DNA of 37,197 nt from Methylococcaceae bacterium (lineage in GTDB: Bacteria > Pseudomonadota > Gammaproteobacteria > Methylococcales > Methylomonadaceae). The notes below the pieces were generated by a model, which was given only the letters and a program-made list of their open reading frames with translations, ran no database searches and had not been told where the DNA came from. The stretch lies in contig JABFRC010000017.1 in NCBI GenBank assembly GCA_013141375.1, positions 1-37,197 on the forward strand. Reading direction: 5' to 3'. Position numbers and translations under genes: made by a program. Position 1 is the first letter of the stretch; each line of letters starts with the position of its first letter. Of this stretch, positions 25,017-32,607 are shown one piece after another.

Positions 25017-25838
25017 TTAACGCAGCATCTCGCGAATGGTTATATGCTCATCATCCTTTTTGTAACGGCGGATAAATTGAGGAATTATATGCTTGGCCAT
25101 TGCCTGACTTTGTTCAGCCGTCGCCCCCAGAGCTTGTAGATTTAGCAGGCTTTTTTGTTCGTCATGGCACCCCTGGCACTCAGGTCCTTTCTTTTCCAGC
25201 GGAAGATGCAGCTTGGCACGCAACAGCACTTTAGCGCTGGTATCTGCCTTATCCCATTGATCGGCAATCTCTTTGGAAAAGCTTTGGTCTTTAAACGCAA
25301 TCACCGGCAGGCCATCCTTGAAAGGCGCAATTTTAGGGTTAGCGGGTCTTTGCTTGGCGTTATCGATTTCCTGACCAATTCTGAATAAGCCCTGGCCATT
25401 AACCGACTGTTGCTTGTCATAATCCAGCCACTGATAGTCAAACTCCACATCCTTGGGCCGAAAGTGACAGGTTTCACAGGCTATAAAACGCACATGCATA
25501 TTATTAAAGCCACGAGTACGCAGCTGACTTCGATGCGGTAACGGGCTATGACAATTGCGGCAAAACGTATTCGGAGCTGTTTCCAGCTCACCCGACTGTT
25601 TATGAAAATTCGGCACTGCAAATTTGTCCAAAATTTTGATGTTCTTGTGCTCGCGCAACATTTTCTCAGAATGCGCCAGCGCTTCCTGATCAGGCACTGC
25701 TTGCTCTGCCCTTTGTTGATAAAGTGAGATCTTTTCTACTGGGTTGACTGGTGGTGTCTGCGCCAAAATCAAATTGCTGACACATCCAGAAAACCAGACA
25801 CAAATAAGTAATGGCTTTAACAGACCCCGCAAGCTCAT
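25017..25838 (-). CDS. Three-haem cytochrome c, possible lipoprotein
   Basis: 273 residues with a GGAGGA ribosome-binding site, overlapping the upstream cytochrome gene by 4 bp. The N-terminus (LLKPLLICVWFSGCVSN) is a signal sequence with a Cys at the place of a lipobox (FSGC). The match to lipobox rules is imperfect. Haem motifs are CRNCH, CETCH and CQGCH. The spacing between the second and third is long (about 100 residues), and extra His residues could be axial ligands. A helical C-terminus (EQSQAMAKHIIPQFIRRYKK) follows. If lipidated, it would sit on the outer membrane or be exposed at the surface. No close family recognised. Confidence 0.85.
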   Translation of the reverse strand: MSLRGLLKPLLICVWFSGCVSNLILAQTPPVNPVEKISLYQQRAEQAVPDQEALAHSEKMLREHKNIKILDKFAVPNFHKQSGELETAPNTFCRNCHSPLPHRSQLRTRGFNNMHVRFIACETCHFRPKDVEFDYQWLDYDKQQSVNGQGLFRIGQEIDNAKQRPANPKIAPFKDGLPVIAFKDQSFSKEIADQWDKADTSAKVLLRAKLHLPLEKKGPECQGCHDEQKSLLNLQALGATAEQSQAMAKHIIPQFIRRYKKDDEHITIREMLR

Positions 25839-27175
25839 GAATCATCCTCCGAATAATCTATTGGGTCTGCCGAAGTTGCTGCATCAGGCAGTACCGATTC
25901 CTTCTTTTTAGGCGCAAAACGACTTAAGCCATTTTTGATATTGCGTTTAATAATCTCCCACCGGCCTTCTTTGACCCTGGCCTTGTTCTGCTTCGTCCCG
26001 ATGATAATGCGCTGAAACTTATCCGCACCCAGCACCGAGTTATTATTGTTTTTGCTCAGTTTGCTGCGATCTCCAGCGACCCACCAAAACACACTGCCGC
26101 AGAAAAAAACCAATGCCAACACGCCAAAAACAACGGAGCCCACATACCAGTTTGACGTCGTCTTCTGTAATTCGGACAGTTTGGCTTGAAGACCAACCGC
26201 AATCGTAGATGCACTGTGCATTTTGGTAGTCAAAAAGCCATTATTGGCCAGCACTTTGGCATAGCCTTTATGACAACCGGATTGCCCGCAGGTATCTGCC
26301 AAGTGAGCTTCGTTCACTGAAGATCGCTGATCTTCATCACGCATAATGCCGTGATGCAATCCGGTCGGCGCATGGCATTCAATACAGGATGCGCCATGCA
26401 TGCTGCCATCTTTTATTAATCGACCATGCAGGGTTTTGTCGTAGGATTCGCTTGAATGAACAAACTCAGGACTGACAGGTTTCTTTTCTTTAGTAACCGG
26501 ATCTTCCTGTTCAACCTTAGACATCCTTTCAATATCACCATGGCAATCCGCGCAGATTTTATTGGAGGTCGGCTTGTTGATCCTATTACCGATATAGCGG
26601 CGCAAAATATGGCCGCTGAACTGTTCCCGCCAGACATCGCCTGCATGACAAGTGCCGCATTCGGCATCATTGTGTTCGAAGGCCTCTTTAAAAGCGGCCA
26701 TCTGGCTTTCAGCAATATAGGGTTCGTTGACATGACAGCGTCGGCACGATGGCAAGCTTGAATCCTTATCTTCCTTGATTCGATTACCCGCCGCAAAATC
26801 CTTGGTCAAGCCCTTGCCATGAGCGGACGTTTGAAATTCTTTGGCAATCTCTTTATGCGTAAAGGCTTTACCGTCTGAAGGCTCCTTAACATGGCAGCTT
26901 TCAGCACAATCCACCAAGCCATCTTTTTCTTCGTGAGGATAATCAGTGATTTTTCGATGGCAATCCTTGCAAGGCACCGAGCCGTGTAAAGAGCCATAGT
27001 AATCAGCCTTCAGAATGGTTGCCGACCGTATTTGACCTTGATCGTCGATGTATTTCAAATCAGGCAAACCATGGCAGGAAAAACAGCCATCCGGATCAGG
27101 ATGGCGTTTTTCAGCGTAAGCACCGCCGAAAAGCAGCCCTGCCATCACGAGCATAAAAAATGTAATCGACCGCAT
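25835..27175 (-). CDS. Membrane-anchored multihaem cytochrome c (6 canonical + 2 atypical motifs)
   Basis: 446 residues from ATG 27175. A TTG at 27178 precedes it, but ATG gives a clean signal peptide, MRSITFFMLVMAGLLFGGAYA. Canonical motifs: CFSCH (C31), CKDCH (C69), CRRCH, CGTCH, CADCH and CIECH. Two unusual ones: C90-AES-C94-H95 (CX3CH) and CGQSGCH (CX4CH). A single membrane helix follows at about 342-364 (SVVFGVLALVFFCGSVFWWVA), then an ~80-residue basic, presumably cytoplasmic tail. NapC/NrfH-type anchors are N-terminal; here the anchor is C-terminal. It sits immediately downstream of the NapH-like gene. This suggests that the pair takes electrons from the quinone pool to periplasmic cytochromes (inference). 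Confidence 0.9.
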   Translation of the reverse strand: MRSITFFMLVMAGLLFGGAYAEKRHPDPDGCFSCHGLPDLKYIDDQGQIRSATILKADYYGSLHGSVPCKDCHRKITDYPHEEKDGLVDCAESCHVKEPSDGKAFTHKEIAKEFQTSAHGKGLTKDFAAGNRIKEDKDSSLPSCRRCHVNEPYIAESQMAAFKEAFEHNDAECGTCHAGDVWREQFSGHILRRYIGNRINKPTSNKICADCHGDIERMSKVEQEDPVTKEKKPVSPEFVHSSESYDKTLHGRLIKDGSMHGASCIECHAPTGLHHGIMRDEDQRSSVNEAHLADTCGQSGCHKGYAKVLANNGFLTTKMHSASTIAVGLQAKLSELQKTTSNWYVGSVVFGVLALVFFCGSVFWWVAGDRSKLSKNNNNSVLGADKFQRIIIGTKQNKARVKEGRWEIIKRNIKNGLSRFAPKKKESVLPDAATSADPIDYSEDDS

Positions 27176-27224
27176 CAAAACAAGTAGTCCCTAACCTTTG
27201 TGTATTTTTATTTTTAAAAAATGC

Positions 27225-28271
27225 TTAGTGAATCGCCAAGCTCGCGGTAACCAGCAAAGTAAAGCCGACTACCAACACGCCGTTAATAACCCTGCCCCAC
27301 TGAATTTCACGATGATTTATCGTAGGCTCAAGTCGGGGCTTGAAGGTGATCACCTGCCAATCCGGTTCCGGGAATATCTCGGTGCCTTTTTTGATGCGTT
27401 TTGGGTTTTTGTTGCGTGAGCCGGTCGTCCATTCAATCGCATTCCAGTCGCACACATCAACGCATTCATGGCAATCCATACAGGAAGATTGCTGAACCGT
27501 GGCAATTTTATCGACCATTTTTATCGCGCCGCACATACAGTTACGTGCGCAAATATTGCAGCCGGTGCAACGCTCCTTGGCGACCCGAATTCGGTGCGTA
27601 CTGCGAAAACGAGAACCCAAGCTGTTGACTATTCCGTCAATCGCGCCGATCGGACACATAAACTGGCAATACGCCCTGCCCTTGCTGGCAAAAAAACCCA
27701 GTAATAACAACAAGGATAAATTCACCAGGCCAACGGCTGAAAAAATAAACGCCAAGCCGCCGGCACCGCCAGACATCGACTCAACCAGGCGAGGCACGGT
27801 AATAAAATTACATAAAGTACATGCGCTGACGCCAATGGCCGGTAACACGATCATATACGTCGCCAAATATCCGTAGCGAATCTGAAATTGCGGAAGCCAT
27901 CGGTATTCAATCTTCCAGCGATCATTTAATAGTCGACTGACCAGTTCGCTAAAGCCGCCGACTGGGCAAAGATAGCCGCACCAGATCCTGCCAAAAAACA
28001 ACGTGGTCAACAGAATCAAGGCAAAGGCGATCACACCGATCATCGCGGCTGAGGCATGGGTTGCAAAATCTTCAACCGTCATGCCTGGGAAATATAAGTA
28101 AAAACGGCGCATACAAAGACGACCGCATAAATCACTGTTGCCTGCCAATTTAGGCAAAATCGTCAACGGACCCAAAAACAAAACACAGGAAATAAAAATG
28201 GTGATGTAGCGAAACCGCTGCACTTTAGGTTGCTCAAGCCATTCTGTATACCAAGCTTTCAGTATTTTCAT
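27225..28271 (-). CDS. NapH/NosR-like 4Fe-4S membrane protein
   Basis: 348 residues with a GAGGGCG ribosome-binding site. Five or so membrane helices: about 20-45, 75-100, 130-155, 178-205, and a C-terminal one, VINGVLVVGFTLLVTASLA. Signature CX3CP motifs WCGYLCPVGG and YCQFMCPIGA are those of the NapH/NosR/RdxA group. Two ferredoxin motifs follow: CTGCNICARNC and CMDCHECVDVC (each CX2CX2CX3C). The family moves electrons between quinol and membrane or periplasmic partners. Its place beside a membrane-anchored multihaem cytochrome suggests a quinol-oxidising entry module. A further C-x2-C pair (ACTLCNF) is in the membrane region. The CMDCH string is part of a ferredoxin motif, not a haem site. 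Confidence 0.92.
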   Translation of the reverse strand: MKILKAWYTEWLEQPKVQRFRYITIFISCVLFLGPLTILPKLAGNSDLCGRLCMRRFYLYFPGMTVEDFATHASAAMIGVIAFALILLTTLFFGRIWCGYLCPVGGFSELVSRLLNDRWKIEYRWLPQFQIRYGYLATYMIVLPAIGVSACTLCNFITVPRLVESMSGGAGGLAFIFSAVGLVNLSLLLLLGFFASKGRAYCQFMCPIGAIDGIVNSLGSRFRSTHRIRVAKERCTGCNICARNCMCGAIKMVDKIATVQQSSCMDCHECVDVCDWNAIEWTTGSRNKNPKRIKKGTEIFPEPDWQVITFKPRLEPTINHREIQWGRVINGVLVVGFTLLVTASLAIH

Positions 28272-28326
28272 ATCATCGCCCTCGCGGATTTATCGGGTTT
28301 GCTTACACGCTTTAAAATTAAATTGT

Positions 28327-29241
28327 TCATCGGTCAAACTCATGACAACTCAAACATAATTGGCCGTTTTTGGCCGGCAATCTCAATAACACTTCAGACT
28401 TGATGCGTTTATAGGGCAGCTCAACACGTTCTCTAGTTGTCTGCTCCAGTAAGGTTAAACGTTCCTGCTTGTCAGCCTGATAAACCTGATCCCAGGAATG
28501 CTTAACATATTCGACACCCTTTTCGACATCGCCCAGCACCTGCCGGCCTGCAGGATTTTTCTTACCGTCAATCACCCCGTCCGGATGCGGCGAATGGCAA
28601 CTGACGCACATCACTTTGCCGGCATTTGACAGCGGTAAGGTGATGCCATGTTTCTCTGCCTCGACCTTCATGTGCTTTTTCATCTCGTCCTTGGGTTTGG
28701 CTTCCTGATGCTCCGGCGCGTTCAAATGCGGTGTTTTCAAATGACAGCCCAGACATACATTTTCAATTGGCAGACGCAGCTTTAAATCGGCTGGCTTGCG
28801 CGGCTTTTCCCGCTGCTCGTTAACTTCTTCATGACAATACAGGCAGTTCTGCTTTTTTATCTCGCCATTTTTTTCCAACATGACGTGGATATTCGGCCGC
28901 TCATTGTCTTTTTTGTTATGACACTGATAGCAAAAGGCTTCAAAATCCGGATAAGGCCCGCCACGCAAAAAGTCTGGCGCATCTTTATTCACTTTGTCAT
29001 AAGGAATTTCATCCATTTTTTCCAGACCATGACAGGTTTTGCATTGCAACAATCGTCCGGTCTTCAAGACAAAATCCTCAGGCGGCATCATAGCTTCCAA
29101 CAGTTTTACATCAACGGCATGGTGCAAATCCGGCAAGCGTTTGGACTGTTTGTAGGATTGCCTTTGCCAATCGTCCTCTCCCGCGAGACTGATAGTCCAT
29201 GGCATCAACAGCAATACCCATAGTGACAGAACCAGCTTCAT
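28327..29241 (-). CDS. Six-haem periplasmic cytochrome c
   Basis: 304 residues with a Sec signal peptide (LVLSLWVLLLMPWTISLA). Haem motifs in order: CKTCH, CYQCH, CLYCH, CLGCH, CVSCH and CLSCH, the last four residues from the C-terminus (CLSCHEFDR). Doubled-CxxCH-type spacing is visible, e.g. CVSCHSPHPDG. Lysine/glutamate-rich helices separate motifs four and five. No membrane anchor or lipobox, so the protein should be soluble in the periplasm and act as an electron carrier. The start overlaps the stop of the 8-haem gene by 4 bp (ATGA). The next gene is 55 bp downstream. Confidence 0.9.
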   Translation of the reverse strand: MKLVLSLWVLLLMPWTISLAGEDDWQRQSYKQSKRLPDLHHAVDVKLLEAMMPPEDFVLKTGRLLQCKTCHGLEKMDEIPYDKVNKDAPDFLRGGPYPDFEAFCYQCHNKKDNERPNIHVMLEKNGEIKKQNCLYCHEEVNEQREKPRKPADLKLRLPIENVCLGCHLKTPHLNAPEHQEAKPKDEMKKHMKVEAEKHGITLPLSNAGKVMCVSCHSPHPDGVIDGKKNPAGRQVLGDVEKGVEYVKHSWDQVYQADKQERLTLLEQTTRERVELPYKRIKSEVLLRLPAKNGQLCLSCHEFDR

Positions 29242-30278
29242 AAGCCTTTTTGTACCCGTTCGCCATGACTATGGCAGGTCACGCAATCCGCTCCGTCATT
29301 GAAATGCACACCATTTAAACCATTGCCAGTATCCTGGGCACCGCCGGAAAGCTTTCTTTCCTGATCAGTCACATTCATGCTGTGGCATAACACGCATAAT
29401 TGGCTGTAGTCACTTTTAGGAACAGACTCTCCATTGGTGTTTACACCATCAAATATTTCAGCCTTGTAGGCTTCTTTGCGAAATTGAGCATCCAGGTGAA
29501 ATACGCCTTTTCTCGAATCATCAATAATCAATCCCGGATTTTTTGTGCCATGCATCGTGTGACAATCGACGCAATCGACAATACTTTTGTACTGATAGCC
29601 CTCTCGCAGGCCCGGATACAACGCTCTTTCAACTTCCGCGCCATCAGTAACGCCATGTTTATCAATTTTAAGAAAGTCATTTTCGGCAGCGATGGACTGG
29701 TCGCGTTTCCCTGCATTTTTTATTTTATGTTTCTTTTGCTGATGATCCCGATTATGACAACGAATGCAAAAGTCATTCACATCCACATACGCACTCTTGC
29801 CAACTAACTTGTCATTAAACATCGTCAAATCTTGCTTAATCTCAAACGTCCCATCCATATCTGAGCCGACATGGCACACCTCACACTGCGCACTCGTTGT
29901 GGGCAAATCTTTTTTCAAATTAAAATCGTGCCGATGTTTGCCGGTTCGAATCGGGTTTACCGGTAAATCGTTAACATTGTGGCAAACCAAACACTGCCGA
30001 GCCGCCTTGGTGCCATTGCTGCCATGACAGCCGGTACAGGTTGAAAAACCTTTTTTTTCAACGATGACCTTAATTTTCGGCACTGTATTGTGCAGACGCG
30101 ACATAAAGTGACAACTGCTGCACTTGGATTTCCCCCAGGCCTCACCCTGACCATGACTGGGCGTCAATAGTAAATTACCCGACGCCATCGACACATCTCT
30201 GGCATGCACCTGCGGCATCAAAACCAACAGCAAAAGCCAGAAAACAAGCTTTATCTTTAAACAATTACTGAGCGGCAT
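29238..30278 (-). CDS. Eight-haem cytochrome c
   Basis: 346 residues from ATG 30278. The frame is open further upstream within the preceding gene, but this start yields a proper signal peptide (LKIKLVFWLLLLVLMPQVHA) and overlaps the upstream stop by only 14 bp. Eight CxxCH motifs in order: CSSCH, CTGCH, CLVCH, CEVCH, CIRCH, CVDCH, CVLCH and CVTCH. Paired-motif features include CVDCHTMHGTKN. The seventh and eighth hold the C-terminus, which ends in VQKGL. No lipobox or anchor is seen, so it should be soluble in the periplasm or secreted. Its haem count matches porin-embedded cytochromes such as OmaB, but sequence assignment to that family cannot be made by eye. Confidence 0.9.
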   Translation of the reverse strand: MPLSNCLKIKLVFWLLLLVLMPQVHARDVSMASGNLLLTPSHGQGEAWGKSKCSSCHFMSRLHNTVPKIKVIVEKKGFSTCTGCHGSNGTKAARQCLVCHNVNDLPVNPIRTGKHRHDFNLKKDLPTTSAQCEVCHVGSDMDGTFEIKQDLTMFNDKLVGKSAYVDVNDFCIRCHNRDHQQKKHKIKNAGKRDQSIAAENDFLKIDKHGVTDGAEVERALYPGLREGYQYKSIVDCVDCHTMHGTKNPGLIIDDSRKGVFHLDAQFRKEAYKAEIFDGVNTNGESVPKSDYSQLCVLCHSMNVTDQERKLSGGAQDTGNGLNGVHFNDGADCVTCHSHGERVQKGL

Positions 30279-30909
30279 GGCAATCACTGCAGTAAAGCTC
30301 GTTATGGCAACGCCCACATCGGGCCGGATCCATCCGGGACTCCAAACCATGCAAGGTTCTGTAACCCAATGGGTGATAACCTTGACCAGAGGTATCCCGC
30401 CGCATGTGACAATCGGTACAAAAATTCATATCCAGATGGCAGGTTTCGCAATTTTTTTCATTTTGCCGGGCAATCTCACCATGATGATTTTTGTAATCTG
30501 ATCGATGATCGGCCGGCCAGATTTTTTCTTTGTTGTCATGGCAAAGATCACAACGCCAGGGTGCCCGCTTTTCTTCAACATGACAGCTATGGCAAATCGG
30601 CTTGAGTGCTTCATTGGCAATCAGTGTCACTTGCTTCAATTTTTTGGCATCTGCAACATCGCTCTTGGTAAAGCTGTGGCACAACAAACAACTGTCGCCT
30701 TCCTGCTCCATCACTTCCAGATGCGCGTTATGTGGATAATAAATATCCGAACGCTTATCTCGTAACTTCCACCATTTTTTATCTTCGTCGTGGTCCGGCA
30801 GTAGTTGCTTGTGTTCCTGCACAGCAGTCACGTCTTTCAGTGTTGATGTTTCAGCAAATCCCGGAGCAAATACACTCCAAAGCAAAATTAACATGACCAG
30901 CCTCATCAT
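30265..30909 (-). CDS. Seven-haem cytochrome c
   Basis: 214 residues with a signal peptide (LVMLILLWSVFAPGFA). Seven CxxCH motifs: CLLCH, CHSCH, CDLCH, CETCH, CTDCH, CGRCH and CSDCH. Several follow each other with only about 8-10 residues between (e.g. CETCHLDMNFCTDCH and CGRCHNELYCSDCH). Haem density is about one per 31 residues, typical of molecular wires. It lies directly after the barrel gene (4-bp overlap), the position expected for a cytochrome that threads or docks to that barrel. Two adjacent ATGs (30909, 30906) are possible starts. Confidence 0.92.
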   Translation of the reverse strand: MMRLVMLILLWSVFAPGFAETSTLKDVTAVQEHKQLLPDHDEDKKWWKLRDKRSDIYYPHNAHLEVMEQEGDSCLLCHSFTKSDVADAKKLKQVTLIANEALKPICHSCHVEEKRAPWRCDLCHDNKEKIWPADHRSDYKNHHGEIARQNEKNCETCHLDMNFCTDCHMRRDTSGQGYHPLGYRTLHGLESRMDPARCGRCHNELYCSDCHAAQ

Positions 30910-32321
30910 GGCTGACTGGCCTGAAAGCGATCGAAATAATAAGTCAGCTGCAAGGCTCCTAAATACTCGTTGTTTATCTTGCTGTTATCGATATAGCTGG
31001 CCTTGAATGCAAAGACCAAATCATTCTGGAACATGTATTGCCATTCGGTTTCAATACCCTTTGCCAGATTCTGCCCATAAAGAGACTTGTTTTCTTCACG
31101 CAGCGACAGATTGAGTGAATAATGGATCTTGGCATTTAAAGCGTGAGCACCAGACATATAAAGACTCTTGGCATTTTCACCGCTACTTAACTCCAAGTAA
31201 TCCAAAGTTCCCGATAAATTCACGCTCGGCGCTAAGGCATAATTTACCCCGCCATTAAATCCGAAACCGGCATAACCTTTGTCACGATTCGCGTATTGCG
31301 TTCCCACTGAATAGCGCAATTTGTCATTCCAGCGCTGCTCGACACTTCCTCGCCAAACTTCTTGCTCACCCAGGGCATACGCCGAATAAAATCGATCGCG
31401 GAAGGTCACAAAGCGTTGTTTGGGACGGTAGGCTTCGTAATAACTGCGCAAGCGCACGTTTTTAACCACATCCCACCAGCTTTCAACAAAGGCATTTTCC
31501 AGCTGATTTTTATCCATCGCATAGGAGCCCTTGATAAACGTCTCCATAGGTTTGTCTCGCCCCAACAAATGTCCTGCCAAACGCGCAGCGCCGTTCAAAC
31601 GGTAGGTGCTGATGGTCGAGACCTGGCTTGAACCGGCTTGCTGTTGTTCAATCACGTCGCCATTGATATCAACACCTTGTGACACCAGAACGTCATCCGT
31701 CACCTCGGTTAAATCCCGTTGTGCCGTCTGAAACCCGGCGCGCAAATCCAGATTGTTGATATGCGCCCAGCCTTTGCCAAATGTCCATTCAGGCGTCAAC
31801 GACATGATCGCTTCTGCACCGGCCACATAATTGCCGAACACCGAACGCACATGATCAACTCGTAAAGGTCTGCCCGCATAAACTTCGACTGTCAACGGAC
31901 GCCCGTTAAATCTATAAGTCGCCTGCCCGCCATCCAGGAGATAAAGTCCGAGGTTATCGCTTTTTTCAAAACGCCCGGCGCGGACAACCAATGGCAAGGA
32001 CTTAAAATCTTTTTCAAGATAGCTCTGGTAAATCTGCTGTTTTTTACGATAAATATCAGTGCTCAATCTGCCCAGCAAACTGATTCTGGCTTTAAGTTGT
32101 AACTCAGGATTATCGTAAAAAAGCTGCCCCCAACTCTCGCCGGTGTAATCGCCATCTTTATCGTAACGATTATCCGTTTGAACTTTGGTTCTGATTGAGC
32201 CTTTCCAGGTATCCGCCAATGCCGTCGTCGATTCAACGCCTAACAGAGTCAACAGGATGAGTGGAGAAAAGACGTTTAAACATCTAAAACCACCCTCGGT
32301 ATACTTAACGAATTCCGTCAT
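30906..32321 (-). CDS. Outer-membrane beta-barrel protein of a porin-cytochrome complex
   Basis: 471 residues with a signal peptide (VFSPLILLTLLGVESTTALA). The mature protein is made of alternating beta strands with aromatic girdles (e.g. LFYDNPELQLKARISLLG, YLGALQLTYYFDRF), long turns rich in D/N/G, and no haem motif. This is typical of an outer-membrane barrel of about 18-22 strands. Surrounded by cytochrome genes, it resembles the barrel partner (MtrB/PioB/OmbB/ExtD role) that holds a cytochrome across the outer membrane. I cannot assign it to one of these families by sequence. The start overlaps the end of the small Cys-rich gene by 17 bp. Confidence 0.82.
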   Translation of the reverse strand: MTEFVKYTEGGFRCLNVFSPLILLTLLGVESTTALADTWKGSIRTKVQTDNRYDKDGDYTGESWGQLFYDNPELQLKARISLLGRLSTDIYRKKQQIYQSYLEKDFKSLPLVVRAGRFEKSDNLGLYLLDGGQATYRFNGRPLTVEVYAGRPLRVDHVRSVFGNYVAGAEAIMSLTPEWTFGKGWAHINNLDLRAGFQTAQRDLTEVTDDVLVSQGVDINGDVIEQQQAGSSQVSTISTYRLNGAARLAGHLLGRDKPMETFIKGSYAMDKNQLENAFVESWWDVVKNVRLRSYYEAYRPKQRFVTFRDRFYSAYALGEQEVWRGSVEQRWNDKLRYSVGTQYANRDKGYAGFGFNGGVNYALAPSVNLSGTLDYLELSSGENAKSLYMSGAHALNAKIHYSLNLSLREENKSLYGQNLAKGIETEWQYMFQNDLVFAFKASYIDNSKINNEYLGALQLTYYFDRFQASQP

Positions 32322-32589
32322 CCGTTCTTACTTCAAATGGCTCAAGCCCTTGTTCTAAGAGTTTCTTACGATCTTTCCGGCTTTTAATTGCCCATCCAGC
32401 CAAGGTTGCTACAGCCACAACACAGCTGCCGCAGCCTACACATTTACCGATTTTCGGCACCGAGCAACCTGTCGCCAGAAACGCTTGTCCTGACGCCATT
32501 CCGGAGCCAGCCAGCCATGGTCCAACCTTATCAAATAAATTAAATTTCACAATTGACTCCGATTGAGTGTCGATATCAGGCATTGCCAT
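32305..32589 (-). CDS. Small Cys-rich protein of unknown function
   Basis: 94 residues from ATG 32589, which has GGAGGA upstream; an ATG two codons later is also possible. The protein has no signal peptide. A Gly/Ala/Ser-rich segment precedes C42, and GKCVGCGSC (C50, C53, C56) is followed at once by a short hydrophobic stretch (VVAVATLAGWAIK). A charged, probably cytoplasmic C-terminus ends the protein. The CX7CX2CX2C pattern could ligate an iron-sulfur cluster or metal, and the hydrophobic segment may associate with the membrane. It lies between the large cytochrome and the barrel gene with 18 bp and overlapping spacing, so it belongs to the operon. No family recognised. Confidence 0.75.
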   Translation of the reverse strand: MAMPDIDTQSESIVKFNLFDKVGPWLAGSGMASGQAFLATGCSVPKIGKCVGCGSCVVAVATLAGWAIKSRKDRKKLLEQGLEPFEVRTDDGIR

Positions 32590-32607
32590 CGCACGATCCT
32601 CCGTTCA

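Noticed and set aside
24504-25139. 211-codon plus-strand open frame
   Set aside because: It is antisense to the NHL-cytochrome gene and crosses its start into the neighbour. No family features or ribosome-binding site.
27460-27480. CMDCH in the NapH-like protein as a haem site
   Set aside because: It is part of the ferredoxin motif CMDCHECVDVC, expected on the cytoplasmic side, so it was not counted as haem.
30279-30350. Longer N-terminus (24 extra residues) for the eight-haem cytochrome
   Set aside because: It would put non-signal sequence before the signal peptide and overlap the upstream gene by 86 bp; ATG 30278 is preferred.
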